Shown here in pieces: positions 1 through 11,658 of a stretch of 64,000 nucleotides of DNA; the first letter of the stretch is position 1, and every line of letters starts with the position of its first letter. The DNA is from Syncephalis fuscata (Eukaryota; Zoopagomycota; Zoopagomycetes; Zoopagales; Piptocephalidaceae): NCBI GenBank assembly GCA_025786725.1, contig JAHLTZ010000003.1, positions 62,001-126,000 of the forward strand, in the 5' to 3' direction. The position numbers and the translations under genes are program-made. The notes beneath the pieces are model-generated. The model was not told where the DNA came from, did not search any database, and worked only from the letters and a program-made list of their open reading frames with translations.

Positions 1-844
1 ACATGGTGAACGCGCGACCATCCACGCGTGCACCAATCCACACACACTTTTCAACACGTGTGTTTTTTACTGCATGTCTAACCTGCAGAGCCTTCGTTCG
101 AATAGGCTATAGAAATGAAGTCAATATATATAAGTACATAAACAATAGTTATTGGTCTTTGCTATCGAAGTGTTATTTAGTTGGTTAGTACAGGTGAAGT
201 ACGCACTGTTTACCATTTATGCACAGTTGATATGTATAACAATCATGCCGAGCCTCTAGGGATGAATATATTGCTACATACCACAACATAATTATTTTTA
301 TTTAGCAAAGATAATGGACTATTGCTTCATACGGAGTACATCAGTGTTGTTTTATCAATGGTGTGTCCTATGATTACATTTTGGTGTATTTAACTTTTAT
401 TTACTTATTTACTTACTACACTCCTTACTTTCTTTCAGTAACCATTTAAGTTATAGTCCATTCTATCTTAGCATTATTCAATAGACGGTATCATAGAACG
501 TAGTATTAGTAAAATAGCGAGTAAAAGAAGAAGATTAACGCAATAGAATATAGTTTAGCGTATGACAAATATGTGTGGTCATAAAACATACTATCTGTAA
601 AGTAGCAAAACAATACCAAAATGTTATGAAAATAAAGCAATGTACTATTAATTTAAATAAATACGCGACTACATAACTGTGCTATATTTATAAAGCGATA
701 GGTTTATCTTTACCGACTTGGTGTCATGTTGTACATAAAGTGAATGTAAATTTGTAAAATATTACTTTTATTTTGTATATACATATGAAATTTATACAAA
801 TGTAAACAAATATAAAACAGTATGTTTTATAGATGTTACATGTT
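1..844. other. AT-rich intergenic sequence, no gene seen
   Basis: No reading frame here resembles a known protein. The short open frame near the left edge (3-188) has no recognisable content. The last 200 bases probably hold the 3' UTR of the Ras-like gene that ends at 845. Confidence 0.5.
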
Positions 845-1662
845 TTATATAAAGGTATTTATAATTCGTTTTACATTGTAACAAAATGACCAGATATTAA
901 AAATCGTATTAATTGGTTGATTTGAATGTTTCAACGCCTGACAATTCAACCTTGCGCCTGTGACTGTTCCGACAACAACAGGTTTGCTGCAGTCATATTT
1001 AGCTTTTATTGCTGATTGTGGTCGGTCTAGTAAATTCTCAGCTATTGCTGTAAAGATGGCGTCGGCTGGATAGGTAGTATTATCTATTATTATTTCAAAA
1101 AATGGACATCCCCATAGCGTTGCCAGTGCGATTCCGTCTTCTGTGGGAATAGTACGCTCGTTTACACTCTTTACCGTGCTGGTGCCAACCAATACAATAG
1201 GAATCTATATTGATGAGGTGTTAGTGATTGATCAAAGGCCATCTGCGTGTATAGAAAAACTTGCCTGCTGAAAGATATCCAGCTTATCAATTGCTTCTTT
1301 AAAAATGGACACCATTTCAAATGACTTTATATCTGTCGTTGAATACACGAGTATTGCCGCATCTCCCAAGGTAATGGGCAAGTAGGATAAAGCCGCATCC
1401 TGTTCGTTAAACGAAGCATCAACGACGTTGATGGCGCATTTGTAGTCCTTGATGATCAAGCGGCAATCATCTATTGTATTCAGATCGGACTCCAATGGAT
1501 CACTCAATGTTTGTCGTTGAAATTGACGACACTATAGAATGAGGCAGGTTAGAAGTGAATCTAATAGCCTACATACTAGACATGTATACTAACCAAACTT
1601 GTTTTGCCCGTATAGCGAGCGCCATAGATCGAAATACTAAATGATACACTTGGAAATAGCAT
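845..1662 (-). CDS. Ras-like small GTPase, degenerate (tandem copy 1)
   Basis: Three exons reconstruct a protein of about 231 residues: 1594-1662, 1265-1531 and 845-1204. Exon 1 encodes a P-loop of the form GARYTGKTSL, typical of the Ras superfamily. The first intron is GT-AG and 62 nt. The second begins with GCAAGT, so it is a GC-AG intron of 60 nt. The region corresponding to DxAG reads DASFNEQ, and the NKxD/TKAD position reads GTSTV, so two guanine-nucleotide motifs are lost. No C-terminal CaaX box is visible. The downstream neighbour (2119-2920) is a clear tandem paralogue that keeps TKAD. A noncanonical or non-hydrolysing Ras-like protein, or an early pseudogene, is the likely status. 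Family assignment is firm; function is unknown. Confidence 0.75.
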
Positions 1663-2118
1663 GGTACAATGATAACTACAGTAACGGTGACAAAAACAAA
1701 ACGTCGAAAAATCGGGCTAGCCTACACGCCATTTTGTTTAAATTCCAGTTTGAGCCGCAGCACGGCCAGTAAGCCGGTTTTTTGTCTGTGTTGTTACAAC
1801 AAGTATGCTTCCAGCACATGTGTAGGCCTTGACAGGTTATCAATAGATGTTTATGCCTGTATACGCAAATACTACGTGCGTACCATGTGCATGTCATGCT
1901 GGGCTTTTACTTTCATCCCGATGGTTCGTGTGGATTAGCTGAAAAGTGTGCCATCATTTAACTGCTTATTAGCACAATGGCTTAATCAATCACATGTACT
2001 ACCACTATTTCCATATTAGTAATATTTTCTTTATTGACTGAATACAGATTGAAACAAGTAGGATGCAAAGTAACATGGATATTTTGTCAGACTATGGCTA
2101 TAAACTATTTAGCATTAT

Positions 2119-2920
2119 TTAATTGGTTGCTGTTCCTCTCCAATGAGTAACTAGTTTGTGACATGCAGTAAAGTAACGCTGTGCTCGGGTTTTGAAGCGA
2201 CTTTTTTTCATGCGGAAGCGCATGCTGGTTGGTGAATATGACAGTGATGGCGGGTATGGCGCCCATGTTGTTATGCCTAGCGAGGTTTCCGTAAGTACCG
2301 TAATGGCATCCAAGATAGCCGATGAAGACTGCGTTGCTGCTGTTTCAAAAAACGGACAGTCCCATAGGGTAGCTTGTGCCATACCATCAGCGATAGGCAC
2401 TTTTCGATCTTGTTCTAAATCAGCTTTGGTGCCCATCAGCACAATAGGAATCTAATGGTGTTCGTGAATATGCTGGCACTTGTGAATGATGCGTCACAAG
2501 TAGTAGCTTACCTTTCCTGGCCAATACAATTGGCAATTGCATCGTAGTAAGCCTGAAGATCGTCGAGAGATTCGTGCGAAGTTATGTCGTAAACCAAAAT
2601 GACCGCATCTCCTATGGTTCGGTGTAGATTGGCCATTGCCTCGAATAAAGTAGGCGAGCCCGTATCCATAACACTAACAACCATCGGCTGACCTTCCGTC
2701 CACTGAACATGTCTATAGTATCCAGTGGCCGTGGTTGCCGTCCCCGCTCTAGACAACGTCATATCCAGGGGCAATTGACGTAGCTGAATAAAGTATATAT
2801 CTATATTAGCACCAATCTACTATTGTGTACTTTATTACTCACCAGTGATGTCTTACCAACACCACGTGCACCATAGACTGTTATATTCAAATACTTTTTC
2901 CTTAACATGTCGACACACAT
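2119..2920 (-). CDS. Ras-like small GTPase (tandem copy 2)
   Basis: Exon 1 (2843-2920) encodes MCVDMLRKKYLN followed by the P-loop GARGVGKTSL. An in-frame TAA sits directly before the first ATG. Exon 2 begins at 2783 after a 59-nt intron and carries the AVILVYDIT core strand of Ras proteins. The last exon contains GTKADLEQD, the guanine-specificity motif. The DxAG motif is altered to DTGSP. No CaaX box is seen at the C-terminus, which ends in a basic stretch. The donor near 2511-2516 (GTAAGC) and the acceptor near 2452 do not join in phase, so either a base is missing or the copy is damaged. It is a tandem duplicate of the gene at 845-1662. Specific Ras subfamily and partners cannot be read from the sequence. 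Confidence 0.7.
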
Positions 2921-3135
2921 TTAAACAGTCTATAAAACACAGAAATAAAACAAAAATAAGAAGACAAGCGTTTACGCGTCAAGATGCTATCTACTTTCTT
3001 ATGCACATAGTTGCACTGCACATCTTCCTAGTTCTACCGAGACATACATTGCTATTTTTGGTCATATTTTATTCTATTGGCGGCCACTCGGCCTCAAGAG
3101 CAACGGTAAACTCCGGACCGATGATTTCATAGCAG

Positions 3136-4636
3136 CTAGTTCGTTGCATTATGACTAAGCAGTTGATCAAGTACACGGCGTGGACGTATACGCTCGGGAT
3201 AGCCTTCAAGTACAATTGGCCACTGCCGCATAATCTCTTTGGGTCGTACACGATCACGGTGTGGATGTATACACGGTTTGCCATTTTTTGGCGGATTCGC
3301 TGCATCTGCAACTACGTGTGCCGCTGTTTCCCGCTCAGCCTTCTCTACCTCGATACAAACCGGAGATCCACAGGTGCGTGAATGAGTAACACGGCATGTG
3401 TCACACTGAATAAATAGCAAATTACACCGGCGATTTCTACAATTTGTATAGTGATCGCATGGTGTACCACACTGATGGCAACGGCCAACTGTTTCCTCGT
3501 CTTCTCCGCCAGTGATCGACTCACCTAATCGCTTGTCAAAAGTAAAGTTTTTGCCTCTGAATAGCGATTTAATGCCTTTGTTCTCTCGTATATATCGACC
3601 ATAAGCAGTAATACCGCCTTTTAACTAAATGTGCGGCAATATTATTTATGCTATTAGTTTATTTTAAAATGACTTGATTTATTTCTACTTTGTACTTACC
3701 ATGCGCACATCCTCCCATCCTTGAGAGCGAAGAATGGCACCTGCTTTGGAACAACGAATACCACCCGTGCAGTACATATAGATTGGCTGATCTTTAGGTA
3801 CTTGCTCGGCAAGTCGTTCCATTTCTTGTAGTCCATCGCGGAATGTATCCACATCAGGTCGTTGAGCACCATTAAAATAGCCAATTTCACTATAAATAGT
3901 CATCATTAGTTGTAACCAACACAGTTACAATTTACTACCTTTCATAATGGTTTCGCATGTCAATAAGTAATGGTGATCCTGATGCCAATTCATTATGCCA
4001 TGTTTCAGCATCTAAATAAATCGGCTGTTTTGTTAAATCATATGTGCTGTTTGATCGACCATCTGATACAATCTATATTGAAATGTTTAACAGTTATTAT
4101 TACAGCTATTATTATTGTCATTCATATTGCAAGTAGCCTAATAAACTTACCTGTCGTTTAATACGAATGGCTAAACGGCGGAATGCTCGTCGATGTTCTG
4201 TCGACATATTGAATTCAATGCCATTTAATATCTCATACTTATCACACAGTTCTCGTAGTTGTGGCAGACTAGAAGGCGGACAGGATATTTGCGCGTTGAT
4301 ACCTTCAGTGGCTACATAAATACGTCCCAATACACCTATTGACTCCAATTGACGTGAGAGTTGTTGGCGTAGCGGTTCCAGCGTTATAGCTGGTATTTCG
4401 ACGAAGCGATAAAATGATAGTGTTAAGTAGTCAATATCAGTCGTGGTTACTTCGCCATTAGTATGAATTGCCGTTGTTGTTGTAATTGAATTGTCAGCGG
4501 TAGTACAACTATAGACGCGACATGATTGAGACACTGGACAAGCCAAACGTCCAATGCTTGGAATTAATACGCGAGACGGTAAAGATACGCGGCGACGAAG
4601 AGAAGAATAGGCTAGACGTAGAACGGCTCGTTGCAT
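3136..4636 (-). CDS. TrhO-like (YceA/UPF0176) rhodanese-domain tRNA hydroxylase homologue
   Basis: Four exons (4151-4636, 3939-4072, 3700-3889, 3136-3624) join in phase with GT-AG introns to give about 432 residues. The middle region contains GRIYVATEGINAQIS and a rhodanese active-site loop CTGGIRCSKAG with the catalytic cysteine. The C-terminal part has the family's cysteine-rich signature RCHQCGTPCDHYTNCRNRRC. Bacterial TrhO makes 5-hydroxyuridine at tRNA position 34, and eukaryotic relatives include TSTD2. The first 45 residues are Arg/Ser-rich with few acidic residues, which suggests a mitochondrial presequence (inference). Its start lies 246 bp from the divergent SET/MYND gene, so the two probably share a promoter region. 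All four coding exons are intact. Confidence 0.88.
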
Positions 4637-4882
4637 TTTTCGTTCTATAGCCAGTGCCAGTTAGAATAATAAAACAAAAAAGAAAGGAAATAAAAATAAG
4701 GTTTTAATATAATATTTATACTTTTATTTACCTATTTCACTTCTTTTTCTAATACTTTTAAATACAATTAAACACAAATCAATTAAGCGAATCATTATGG
4801 TCAATTGCGTAAAATGGTTTATTACATTGAATGGGGGGGCAAAGTAAAAATTAAACATAATATTTCTTTTCTTTCCTTTATT
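4637..4882. promoter_or_regulatory. Shared divergent promoter region (TrhO-like / SMYD)
   Basis: The ATG of the TrhO-like gene (4636, minus) and the likely ATG of the SET/MYND gene (4883, plus) are separated by 246 bp of AT-rich DNA. Part of this stretch (about 4755-4825) is a dispersed repeat found again at about 56,460-56,525. That both genes fire from this interval is inferred from geometry only. Confidence 0.45.
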
Positions 4883-6352
4883 ATGACAGATGATTATCTA
4901 AATCAACAAGCTTTACAGCTATTACCGGATAGTTCTTGTATCCGTAAATTATGCACAACACGAGCAGTGTCCAGTGGAGATATAGTATTTGTAAGCGATC
5001 CATTGGCTAGTGTCCTTTTAGCTGAAGAAGTGACGCGTCGCTGCCATGCCTGTTTACAAGAGGCTGTACCAAACGACACTGGCAACGACAAAGCAGAGGA
5101 TTCGCCCAATTCATTGATGCATTGTGGTGGCTGCCATTACGCCCTATACTGTGATACGGCATGCCAACGAATAGCATGGCCACGACATCGATTAGAGTGC
5201 CGATATCGCCAACAGCGTCATTTAGCTATTCTACTAGGCAATGATCCAGAGTTACTCTTACTACTACGTACTTGCGATCTATTAAAAATGAATAATTGAC
5301 CACAATACCACAATTAATTCACATTAAAAATTTTTCTTTCATTGCCGGATCATCGGTTAAAACACACACCTTGGTCGCTTGATCGTTATGGCGAAGTGGC
5401 CGATAAAGTATTACAAGTAGCACCGCCTCACTTGACATCATGGTTAACTAAATCACTACTTATTGAGCACCAGTGTCGATTTGGCTGTAACAATTTCACC
5501 ATGGTTGATGACCGTTGCCATCCAATAGGCGTGGGTGTATATCCGGTAGCTTCTTTGTTAAATCATAGCTGCCGCCCCAATTGTATTTATCGATTTGATG
5601 GTGTTCAGCTGCAGGTCATAGCTCAGCGTCCAATTTCTGCCGGTGAAGAGCTTACTATAAGCTATATTGATTGGATTTATGGCCCAAATGAACGTACGAA
5701 CCAATTAGAGCGGCAGTACTTTTTTCAATGTCAATGTTTACGCTGTATAGATGGCGAAAATAACGATCCCTTAGATCGATTGCTACGCCACAGTACCAAT
5801 GTATTTACGAATATCGATCTTGATGATTGGATTAGTGAACAAATGAAATCGCCAAATACATTATTACAACAAACAACTCGAAGCATTATTGGTGATCTTT
5901 TATTAGAATCAACCAATTTAACTAATGAATTGTTTATTGAACGTCAAAAATATTGGCGAATGAAATTGGGTGATAAAGATGAGTCCACTGCTATTGGTAA
6001 TCTATTTAGTCGAACTATTTTAGAGTATGTCGGAGGCTATATGAACCGTGAATTGGCAAAAGGCAACTGGAATGAGGCTGGTGAAGCATCGCGCTATCGT
6101 CTATCCATCTATTTGTTAGTCTATGGTCGTTATCACCCACTGGTGCCATTAGAAATTTTAACACTATCCAGCTGTTTATGGAATAGTGAGCAATCGGGCA
6201 TGGTGCGTGATGTGCATAGCTTTCTTCAAACTATGAAAGATTTAATGTTAAAAACTCATCCAAATGCTCAAAAGAACAATACGGTATTGTATAAGCAATA
6301 TAAGGAATTGCACGATAAAGTTCGCCGTGAATTATCGGCTATTTATTATTAA
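4883..6352 (+). CDS. SET and MYND domain protein (SMYD-type lysine methyltransferase)
   Basis: The N-terminal part holds a split SET region followed by a MYND zinc finger (C54 to about C106: CHAC, CGGC, YCDTAC, H and C ligands). The second part holds the SET core SLLNHSCRPNC, GEELTISYIDW, and a post-SET CQCLRC. This order (SET-N, MYND, SET-C) is that of SMYD methyltransferases, which methylate lysines of histones and other proteins. ATG 4883 is preferred over 4805 because the extra residues are not conserved-looking. Between about 5290 and 5341 the frame is the same on both sides but contains a TGA (5297) and a TAA (5315), and no good GT-AG pair removes them. A GTACTT...AAG intron at 5268-5396 would also delete coding-looking sequence. 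The stop lies 6 bp from the RAD4 stop on the other strand. Confidence 0.8.
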
Positions 6353-6358
6353 ACAAAT

Positions 6359-9300
6359 TTATTCATCAATATCTTCACCGTAATCTTGTCGTAATCGATC
6401 ACGAATTCTAATGCCTCGTACAAGTTGACGCCATCTTTGTAATGCAGCCTTTTCCCGTTTAATGCGGTTCTTTTTTATTTGTTCTGCTTCATATACATGC
6501 CAGGCCTACAAAGTGTATAATTAATTAAAATGCTATTATACTATCCCTCTTACCTGTAATAGCTCTTCTTCTCTCTCGGATGGTATAACAATACCCGATA
6601 ATATAGGAATGCAGCGTCGTTGCTGAAAATCAAATCCAGTCTAATAATTTAAAGCTGATCAGTGCTTTGACTTGACTATTTACTTTGTCACTATTACCAC
6701 TGCATCGGCATAATCAATTTTAAGCTTACGAGCAATCTTGGCAATTCCAGAAACTAATAGTAATAATAGTTGATGAATTTATTGTATAAATAACTAATGC
6801 CATGATGCCACTTACTTTGTATATGGCAGCCACCTGAAGGCAGCATACTAGGTTGAAATAAATCAATATTACCATACTGATTTTTGGGCACTTTGCCCTA
6901 TATGAATTTAGTAGCTTTTGTTAAATTGAGTTGATAAATCAGACATGTTACTTACATTAATTATAGGAGGCGCTGTATACGGTTCAGTTTGCCATTCACC
7001 ATAAAGTGCTGATATTCGCTCCATGCCTTCCATTTCCGCCATAGCTTGTTCTCGACGACTTTGAAGTGTAACTGCACGCGCTTTTATTTCTTTTATCGGA
7101 TTCTCACCTTCCTATATATATTGTTATAATAATTAAACTATTATCATAAAGTTTATACCTTGACTTGTCGACCTTCGCGTAACCATGTTTCTGTTGTATG
7201 TAGCTTAAGATGACGTTACAATTGATAACTACAATACTTTTTGCTGCAACTTACTTGTTGAACGCAGCTTCGTGGATAAACTGGTTCACCTCGAATATGT
7301 CCAATAATTGGTTCACGTGGGTAAAGTATTTCAAACTTTTTTAAATGACGTTCTAACGCGTATCTGATTATTGTCAGCCTAGCATTATATGCTATAATAC
7401 AAATACTTACAGTGGATGGTTATTAAATTCGCCCACAGTTGTAGGCATACGCTCAGATTTCTCTTTGACTAGCAGCTCAGCGTTTTCCCGAGCATCTACA
7501 TCCTATCACACATAGTCATCAATGATTTGTGTAGACTAATATACATAATATATATATATATGTATCTATTCATATAAAAATTGACAATTACCGTAGGACG
7601 GCGGTCTTGATAAGGTGTTAAGGTGGCAGCCCACCAATCCCGACCTGATTGTAGTCCTGCTGAGTGTGGACGTCGCTTTAATGTTTTGGCCGCCCATTGT
7701 GATGCATATCTTCGTGATACGTCTTTTATACGATTACCTACAGATAAAATATTAATAAAACTGGTTGTAAGCTTGAATAATAATATTATACCATATTCAA
7801 ATGCTGTTACATAAGGCAAAGGATTTTTATGCTCCATGTTATCAGGCTTATCAATAGTTGAATTAAGCACATCAACTGAAATCCATTGGCCCTTATCTGG
7901 ATGTAAGACCTCGCACCATGCAGGTAGATCTGTTTAAACTGTTATAGAATTGACTCGATTGTAATGTATGTATATAGCAAAACAATACATACCATTAGAT
8001 GATTCAGCAAAATGCTCCTGTTTTAAAGTCGATTGTTTTTTAGGATGTTTTGTTGACTGTATTTATAGAATTATAACGTTAAACTTAGTATTATAATTCA
8101 CAATGTTTATGTTAGTTGTAGTATTTACCTTCGAATGAACAGCCGTATGGGAAGTAGGCTCAAAAGAAACAACTAAGCGAACTCGATGTCCAAGTGTGTA
8201 TAGCAGTGTAGAAAATAGTAAGGCACTATCGTTTTTGCTACAACGACGCATTTCTAAACACTTTATAAAATAATCAATCTAGGTGACCAATAATTAGTAC
8301 TATAAATACAGCTTAGTGTTTAATACCAACTCACGTCAGCCTTAACGCTGTCATTTGCCCGCTCGGCATATTGCTTGTTTCTGTCCAGTTTGAAATCAAT
8401 CCAATAGTAATCGTTCCACAATACGAGCATTTCTTGTAGCCAACTTTTAAACAAATCAACAGATTGGTTAGAGCTATTTTTTGCTTTGGAGCTTTTAGGC
8501 GCCGATGGTATTGGTTCAAATTCTTTATAATTTAATAAATCCATTGGCACCACTGACAATAAAATGGCCTGGATTGTAAAATAAAAATAGCAAATTAAAA
8601 TGATTAGTTACCTACATTACTAAGCTATTGATAAATACTACTTGCACGTATCAGTGGATGATGGACACGTCGATGTCGTCGTAGCCAGTGTACCAATAGA
8701 CAGAGTAAATGTATGTGGTGTACTGCAACTCTGGCATTTCTCTCTTGTTTAGTCACGCCTAATACACGTTCTCTGTTGTTGCCATTTGGTTAACAAAATT
8801 GGTTAAATTGAATATGCAATAATTACCGCATAACTGGCATGTTATTTAAAGTAACCTCAATTGTTTTGTAAGGTGATTCTGTCGTATCATCATTGTTTGT
8901 TTCTTCAATTTCGGATGTTGCTATTGCTGTTTGGTCTACTGGAGCAGACTTGTCTATAACAATCTATTTAATGGCTATTGATACAAAAATGCATTTATAT
9001 TTATAATTACCTGCAAGTATCGCTACCTCCTCCCAAGACTCTTCTTCCTCGTCCTCACTATTACTTTCTTCGTCATTTGCCTCGTTTACCTTAGTTGCCG
9101 GTGATTCCATTACCCTTCTACTATTTGCATCATGTTTAGCTCTTTTGTTGCTTTTATCTACGCCAGGTATAGTCTTGGGTAGTTTTCGTTTAACGCCTTT
9201 CTGTTTTAATGTTTTTTTTGTGGCAGAGCTAGCAGACTTGCTTGGTGTTGTAAAGTGCGGGGAGGCAGTCTGTGTTGTGATTCCAACCAAGCGTCGCGTC

Positions 9301-9383
9301 CTTGAACTAGTAGGTATACTAGAGATATTACTATCGTTTTCCTGCTTAGTATCGCGTTGACGCAACGAGCGTTTTGTTATCAT
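6359..9383 (-). CDS. RAD4: RAD4/XPC nucleotide-excision-repair damage sensor
   Basis: Sixteen exons join in phase to give about 710 residues: 9011-9383, 8827-8953, 8646-8772, 8335-8568, 8129-8278, 7993-8056, 7792-7929, 7592-7737, 7411-7502, 7255-7363, 7159-7203, 6956-7111, 6816-6897, 6698-6753, 6554-6640, 6359-6505. The basic N-terminus ends in an acidic ...ESWEEVAI segment. A transglutaminase-like domain (LGHRVRLVVSFEP; WCEVLHPDKGQWISVD) follows, then BHD domains: EFNNHPLYALERHLKKFE, LHTTETWLREGRQVK, KNQYGNIDLFQPSMLPSGGC and TGFDFQQRRCIPILSGIV. In the family this protein recognises helix-distorting DNA lesions in the nucleus together with Rad23. Intron 3 starts with GCAAGT (GC-AG). It converges on the SMYD gene with 6 bp between stop codons. 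No frame breaks were found. Confidence 0.95.
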
Positions 9384-9772
9384 TGTAAAAAAGGTTGAAA
9401 TAAAAAAGGAGTTGCAGATAGCGCTTTTTCTAAATAAGAGACATAGCTGTCACAGAATTGCTATACTGTAATTGAGATGGAGTTTTAGTATCAGTACTAT
9501 TAGTTGCAGTTAAAAACACAGGTTTCAATTCAATTGTTATATTCTTTTTGTTAACTCTTTTTCTTTCTCGTTCAATGGATCATTATTAATTATATATACA
9601 AGGCGTAGTTTAAAGTAGATATGTTTGCAAGTATTTTATTTGACATTCAATAAACACTGTTGCTTATATACTAAATCTAATGCTTAAAAGTTTAGCTGTT
9701 AATTATAATATTATGTTCTGTGATAATGACATTTGTTTATGCATTAATATCCATCCTTCTTATTTTACCAGT

Positions 9773-10020
9773 GACATTGTTCTATGAATATATTTAGATT
9801 TATTGTTTGTTGTTTGTCATTTTTATTACACTCATTGTTCTACTGTTGACATTGTTCTGTGATATATTTAGATTTATTGTTTGTTGTTTGTCATTTTTAT
9901 TACATTCATTGTTCTACTGTTGACATTGTTCTATGAATATATTTAGATTTATTGTTTGTTGTTTGTCATTTTTATTACACTCATTGTTCTACTGTTGACA
10001 TTGTTCTATGAATATATTTA
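9773..10020. repeat. Tandem repeat, about 3.3 copies of a 74-75 bp unit
   Basis: Units start at 9773, 9848, 9922 and 9997, each beginning GACATTGTTCT. They continue through a shared stretch containing GTTTGTTGTTTGTC. The fourth copy is cut off after about 24 bp. Copies differ at only a few positions, so the array is fairly young. Confidence 0.92.
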
Positions 10021-10414
10021 ATTTTATACTATTACTTTTTATTCTTTCTTTTATTCCACCACTTGAGTAATTTTCTTTCTGTATTTCAATTTGTTTCTAG
10101 TCTTTTTATGTACAATGCCCTTTAATTTATGGCTTGTATTATAATATTGTATATATCGTCTCTTTTATTAATTAAATAAAAATAACTTTTTTGTACATAT
10201 TGCTAATCTCGTTCAATGTTGCATATTTATTATAGTGTTTATCATTTTAATATATATTAGCTATACTTTATCTATAACCGTTGTTGGTATGGTTCTAGCT
10301 CTTTACTAATAAGAATCAACTTGTTGCACTTAGTTTGCTCACTGAGTTGTATCGGTAGAACAAATAATATGGATATGAACAAAGCTACGCTTTATTAAGA
10401 TTATGTCAATAGAT

Positions 10415-10768
10415 TGATTTAAATAAATAATGTAAAATACTATTTGATTTTTGAAACATTTGAGCCCGATTATTATTGTTGTTGGCCATGTGTAGAAAGA
10501 TTGATCGAATATCAATAGAAGCCATATGATTGCAATTCCATATCGTTCCGCAGTTGTTGTTATTCTATCTATGTACAGCATGGATTATTGCATCTTAATT
10601 GTCTCTTCTATTTTCTAATATTCTACTATTGCATTATGGGCATATTTGTGATGTAAAATCAATATTAATACAATTAGTATAAAAGTTGTTTATTAAACAG
10701 CCACTTTTCCTATAGCCAATCTGACTAAATAAATGGCATTTAAACAATTAATATCATAAATGAATATA
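10415..10768 (-). repeat. Dispersed repeat family A, copy 1 (about 350 bp)
   Basis: Read on the minus strand, this interval matches 56,030-56,375 over its whole length. Its first 115 bp also match 52,348-52,460. Shared landmarks include CAGATTGGCTATAG, GTGGCTGTTTAATAAAC and TTTCTACACATGG. No conserved reading frame spans the copies, so a non-autonomous element or relic is more likely than a gene family. Confidence 0.8.
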
Positions 10769-11658
10769 TATATATATATTAAAGCAATAATAAGTATAAC
10801 TAATTGAACAATTGATGGACTAACAAGCTAGCAAATAAATAAATAAATAACTGACTAATTGAATAGAGAATAATTTAAGGTTTTTCATATTATCGATGTA
10901 GTCAGCATTAATTAACCACTAGTCCTAGTCATATCATTATATCATAGTGCATAATTGTAATTGCGTTTCTTTACTACTGTGGCCACTAAAATATACAAAC
11001 TTATGTACAACTGTTATTTTGTATAAAATAAACTTTGGATATTCAAACTCCAGGTTGCTAAGGTAGATGTTAATGTTATTGTTTTTATAATTAGTGCATT
11101 TATATTTGATTGTTTATGTATTGTTTTATCTGCACAGCAATGTAGTTTGTTTGCATTTTGTTTTGGCATCATTAACGCTATTAAATATAAAATGTACCTT
11201 TATTGCTATAAATATTTAATACCACACTAAAATACGGATACACTATGAAATTAAGAAAATCAAATACTATGTTAACAGTGATCGGTGTTAGAAATCTAAT
11301 AAAATATACAAAGAAACGACATTACATTCCCCTTTGTTTTGAACTATTGTTTGTTGTGAAATTCTATAACCTACCAACCAGGACGCCGTGTCTTGGCATT
11401 AAGTGCCTAGTCATGTATACGTGTATTAGTGAGCACTATAAAAGAAGCCCAGTAATGCCTACCTAATCTTTTTTCCCATTTGATATCCTCGCCATTTTCA
11501 CACGCACTTTCTAGATTTCTTTTTGCCATATGCAGTTCATATTGTTTAACATTTGTCATCAGTTTTATGCTTTAGCATCTTATTTAGATTTATTACAGGC
11601 CAATATTACTTTTATTCTTTTTGTTTATCGCTTATCTTAGACTTTTCTACTAGGCACT

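Larger units (their letters stand above)
9384..11658. other. Long AT-rich intergenic region with repeats
   Basis: No convincing gene is seen. The interval holds a roughly 75-bp tandem repeat (9773-10020), a copy of a dispersed repeat (10415-10768) and a short (AT)n run near 10,766. It separates the RAD4 start from the coiled-coil gene. The open frame at 10339-10581 (minus) lies inside the dispersed repeat and is not treated as a gene. Confidence 0.5.

Noticed and set aside
3-188. Open frame at the left edge
   Set aside because: No recognisable composition or domain; likely chance.
1669-1938. Frame opposite and upstream of the Ras copy 1 start
   Set aside because: Cysteine-rich random-looking translation in an intergenic region; no homologue visible.
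10339-10581. Hydrophobic frame that might be a small membrane protein
   Set aside because: Lies in dispersed repeat family A, and the equivalent frame is not kept in the 56-kb copy.
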